64,000 bases of DNA from an uncultured Bacteroidota bacterium (GTDB lineage: Bacteria; Bacteroidota; Bacteroidia; Bacteroidales; VadinHA17). The stretch's first letter is position 1. Each line of letters opens with the position of its first letter. Under the pieces are notes generated by a model, which was given only the letters and a program-made list of their open reading frames with translations, was not told the DNA's origin and made no database searches. The DNA lies in contig CAIJYD010000115.1 in the NCBI GenBank assembly GCA_903824785.1, positions 83,156 to 147,155 of the forward strand, written 5' to 3'. Made by a program: the position numbers and the translations under genes. This document shows, in pieces, positions 62,772-64,000 of the stretch.

Positions 62772-63728
62772 ATGCGCATAAAAATAATATTTGTCTTTGC
62801 CCTCATTCTTTGTATTAGTTGCAAACCGGTCAAGGTTCAGGTAAAACCCTTGCCTCAACTTCAGAAAGAATTTCTCGGTTTGAAATTTGGGATGTTCCTT
62901 CATTTCAATCTGGCTACTTATCATAATGTCGATTGGGCCCTTGGCACCGAGGATCCTCTTATATTCAAGCCATCATCTCTCGACTGTAATCAGTGGGCAC
63001 AAGTTGCAAAAGATGCGAACATCGGATATGCTGTATTAACCGTAAAACATACTGAAGGTTTTGCATTGTGGCCAAGCAAATACACCGCTTACAATATTCA
63101 GGCAGCCCGTAATTTCAGGGGAGGAAAAGGAGATCTTGTGAAAGAATTTACAGATGCTTTCCGGAAACAAAATATCAAAGTTGGTTTATATTATTGCTTT
63201 CCCAATAATTTTGGTTCCGATTTGCATGGTTTGCCAAAAGAGGCACAGGACGATTATGTAACATTCATTAAAAATCAACTCACTGAACTGCTAACCAACT
63301 ATGGCGACATACTCCTGGTCTGGTGCGATCAGTACAGTAACAAATATACCGGCGACAGGTGGAAAGAGATCTATCAGCATATTAAAACGCTTCAGCCGAA
63401 CTGTCTGGTAATTGCAAATAACAGTCTTGACTTTTCAGAAACCGATATTCATTCGTACGAATATCCCTGGCTTTTGTCAGCAGGGAAGCAGGCTTATCCC
63501 ATTGCAGATAACAAAGATGCAGCGGAAGTATGCGATTGTTCGGAGAATGCATGGTTCTGGAAAAAAAATTGTGCGCTGAATGAAAGTATCGATGTTAAAA
63601 AAGAACGGCTGAAAATGATAACACAACGAAACAGCAATTACCTTCTGAATACCGGTCCCGATACAACAGGACTTATCCGCAGCGAAACAGCAGATCTTTT
63701 TAAAGAAATTGGAAGGGTATTAAAATAG
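62772..63728 (+). CDS. GH29-like alpha-L-fucosidase lipoprotein, divergent
   Basis: 318 residues. Lipoprotein signal (FVFALILCISCKPV). The protein is a bare GH29 barrel without the discoidin domain of the other copy. The nucleophile Asp is kept (D186 in ILLVWCDQYSN) and the first active-site His in MFLHFNLA. The fucose-binding His pair KHHDG is changed to KHTEG (H93, T94), and LVWCDQ replaces the usual VWFDG. Substrate preference may differ from plain fucose, or activity may be weak. The end (LLNTGPDTTGLIRSETADLFKEIGRVL) is the natural close of the barrel, so the gene is whole. Confidence 0.87.
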   Translation: MRIKIIFVFALILCISCKPVKVQVKPLPQLQKEFLGLKFGMFLHFNLATYHNVDWALGTEDPLIFKPSSLDCNQWAQVAKDANIGYAVLTVKHTEGFALWPSKYTAYNIQAARNFRGGKGDLVKEFTDAFRKQNIKVGLYYCFPNNFGSDLHGLPKEAQDDYVTFIKNQLTELLTNYGDILLVWCDQYSNKYTGDRWKEIYQHIKTLQPNCLVIANNSLDFSETDIHSYEYPWLLSAGKQAYPIADNKDAAEVCDCSENAWFWKKNCALNESIDVKKERLKMITQRNSNYLLNTGPDTTGLIRSETADLFKEIGRVLK

Positions 63729-63808
63729 CTTAACTCTTATGTAGCTTTTTTATGGTTATCTCCAGTCTGTTCAATCTTAAAAGGCTCTTCACCTTCAATA
63801 CTTTTATG

Positions 63809-63959
63809 GCCGTAGGTCTGAAATAATATAACGTTAGATGAATCTTGAAGTAGTGAGATGCATCCTTCTATCCTGAAAAAGGCCGTAGGCCAGACATAAT
63901 CTAACGTTGGGCGCAGCCCGACGTAAACCACACCCCACCCATCTCAGCCCCGTAGCGGG
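63809..63959. repeat. REP-like repeat and hairpin cluster
   Basis: Two direct copies of a 29-base unit beginning GCCGTAGG (63809-63837 and 63882-63910) match at 24 of 29 places. Short hairpins follow: GGCC-GTA-GGCC (63881-63891), CGTTGGGC-GCA-GCCCGACG (63905-63923, one G-T) and CCCG-TAG-CGGG (63949-63959). GTAG tetranucleotides beside short palindromes recall REP elements served by REP-associated transposases. No gene is seen from 63729 to the window end. Confidence 0.55.
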
Positions 63960-64000
63960 CGTAATAAAACCTATCATACCGTTTGAATCCTGATGTTAAA

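Noticed and set aside
62772..63728. GH29-like gene as a truncated pseudogene
   Set aside because: It lacks only the accessory domain; signal peptide, nucleophile and the usual end of the barrel are present in one frame.
1..64000. rRNA, tRNA, CRISPR array, integrase or insertion sequence
   Set aside because: Gaps between genes were read for cloverleaf T-loops, regular spaced repeats and transposase motifs; none was found.

Overview
The window looks like chromosomal DNA of an anaerobic, glycan- and peptide-using member of the Bacteroidota, most likely Bacteroidales. The reasons are the AT-rich base use, the many lipoproteins and Tat substrates, and typical families of that group: an S46 dipeptidyl-peptidase, an M3 dipeptidyl carboxypeptidase, DUF5916 and DUF1080 proteins, Gfo/Idh/MocA oxidoreductases, fucose-permease-type MFS carriers, sulfatases, GH29 and GH106, and LytS/LytTR pairs. 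Oxygen-sensitive radical chemistry (a glycyl radical enzyme, a 2-hydroxyacyl-CoA dehydratase-type activase, a ferredoxin) points to anaerobic life. I saw no rRNA, tRNA, CRISPR array, prophage or insertion sequence.

Layout. 1-14.7 kb: the 3' part of an S46 peptidase (DPP11 type by its specificity residue), a DUF5916 outer-membrane protein, pdxB, a secreted TIM-barrel isomerase-like protein, a very large dehydratase-type activase, a ferredoxin divergent from a Crp/Fnr regulator with a perfect 16-bp palindrome between them, and an M3 peptidase. 15-18.5 kb: a glycyl radical enzyme and its activase; nine active-site residues plus the radical glycine identify trans-4-hydroxy-L-proline dehydratase (HypD). 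18.5-23.1 kb: nfeD-SPFH pair, a small lipoprotein, a cytidylate-kinase-like protein and a short malic enzyme.

23.4-50.2 kb is a scattered carbohydrate region without any SusC/SusD pair: an atypical ROK protein and sugar MFS carrier; a Gfo/Idh oxidoreductase, HEAT-DUF1080-DUF1080 protein and GH29 fucosidase run that fits the 3-keto-glycoside route; a second Gfo/Idh with glycerate 2-kinase; a LarA-type nickel racemase; one Ser-type and one Cys-type sulfatase; a fucose-permease-like carrier overlapping a UroD-family protein; and a GH106-like glycosidase whose last codons are displaced by a one-base deletion just before the second sulfatase. Together they suggest use of sulfated fucose/rhamnose-containing glycans.

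50.6-60.4 kb holds the least familiar block: PqqD-like protein, ATP-grasp ligase, alanine-racemase-fold PLP decarboxylase, a urea-transporter/M23-peptidase fusion, a YaiO-like TPR/beta-barrel protein, a TPR protein and a membrane acyltransferase, followed by a LytS/LytTR pair. The tight spacing and overlaps suggest one operon for making, modifying or exporting a peptide- or amino-acid-derived cell-envelope product. 60.5-64 kb: a lipoprotein, a paralogous orphan LytTR regulator, a divergent GH29-like protein and a cluster of REP-like hairpins at the edge.
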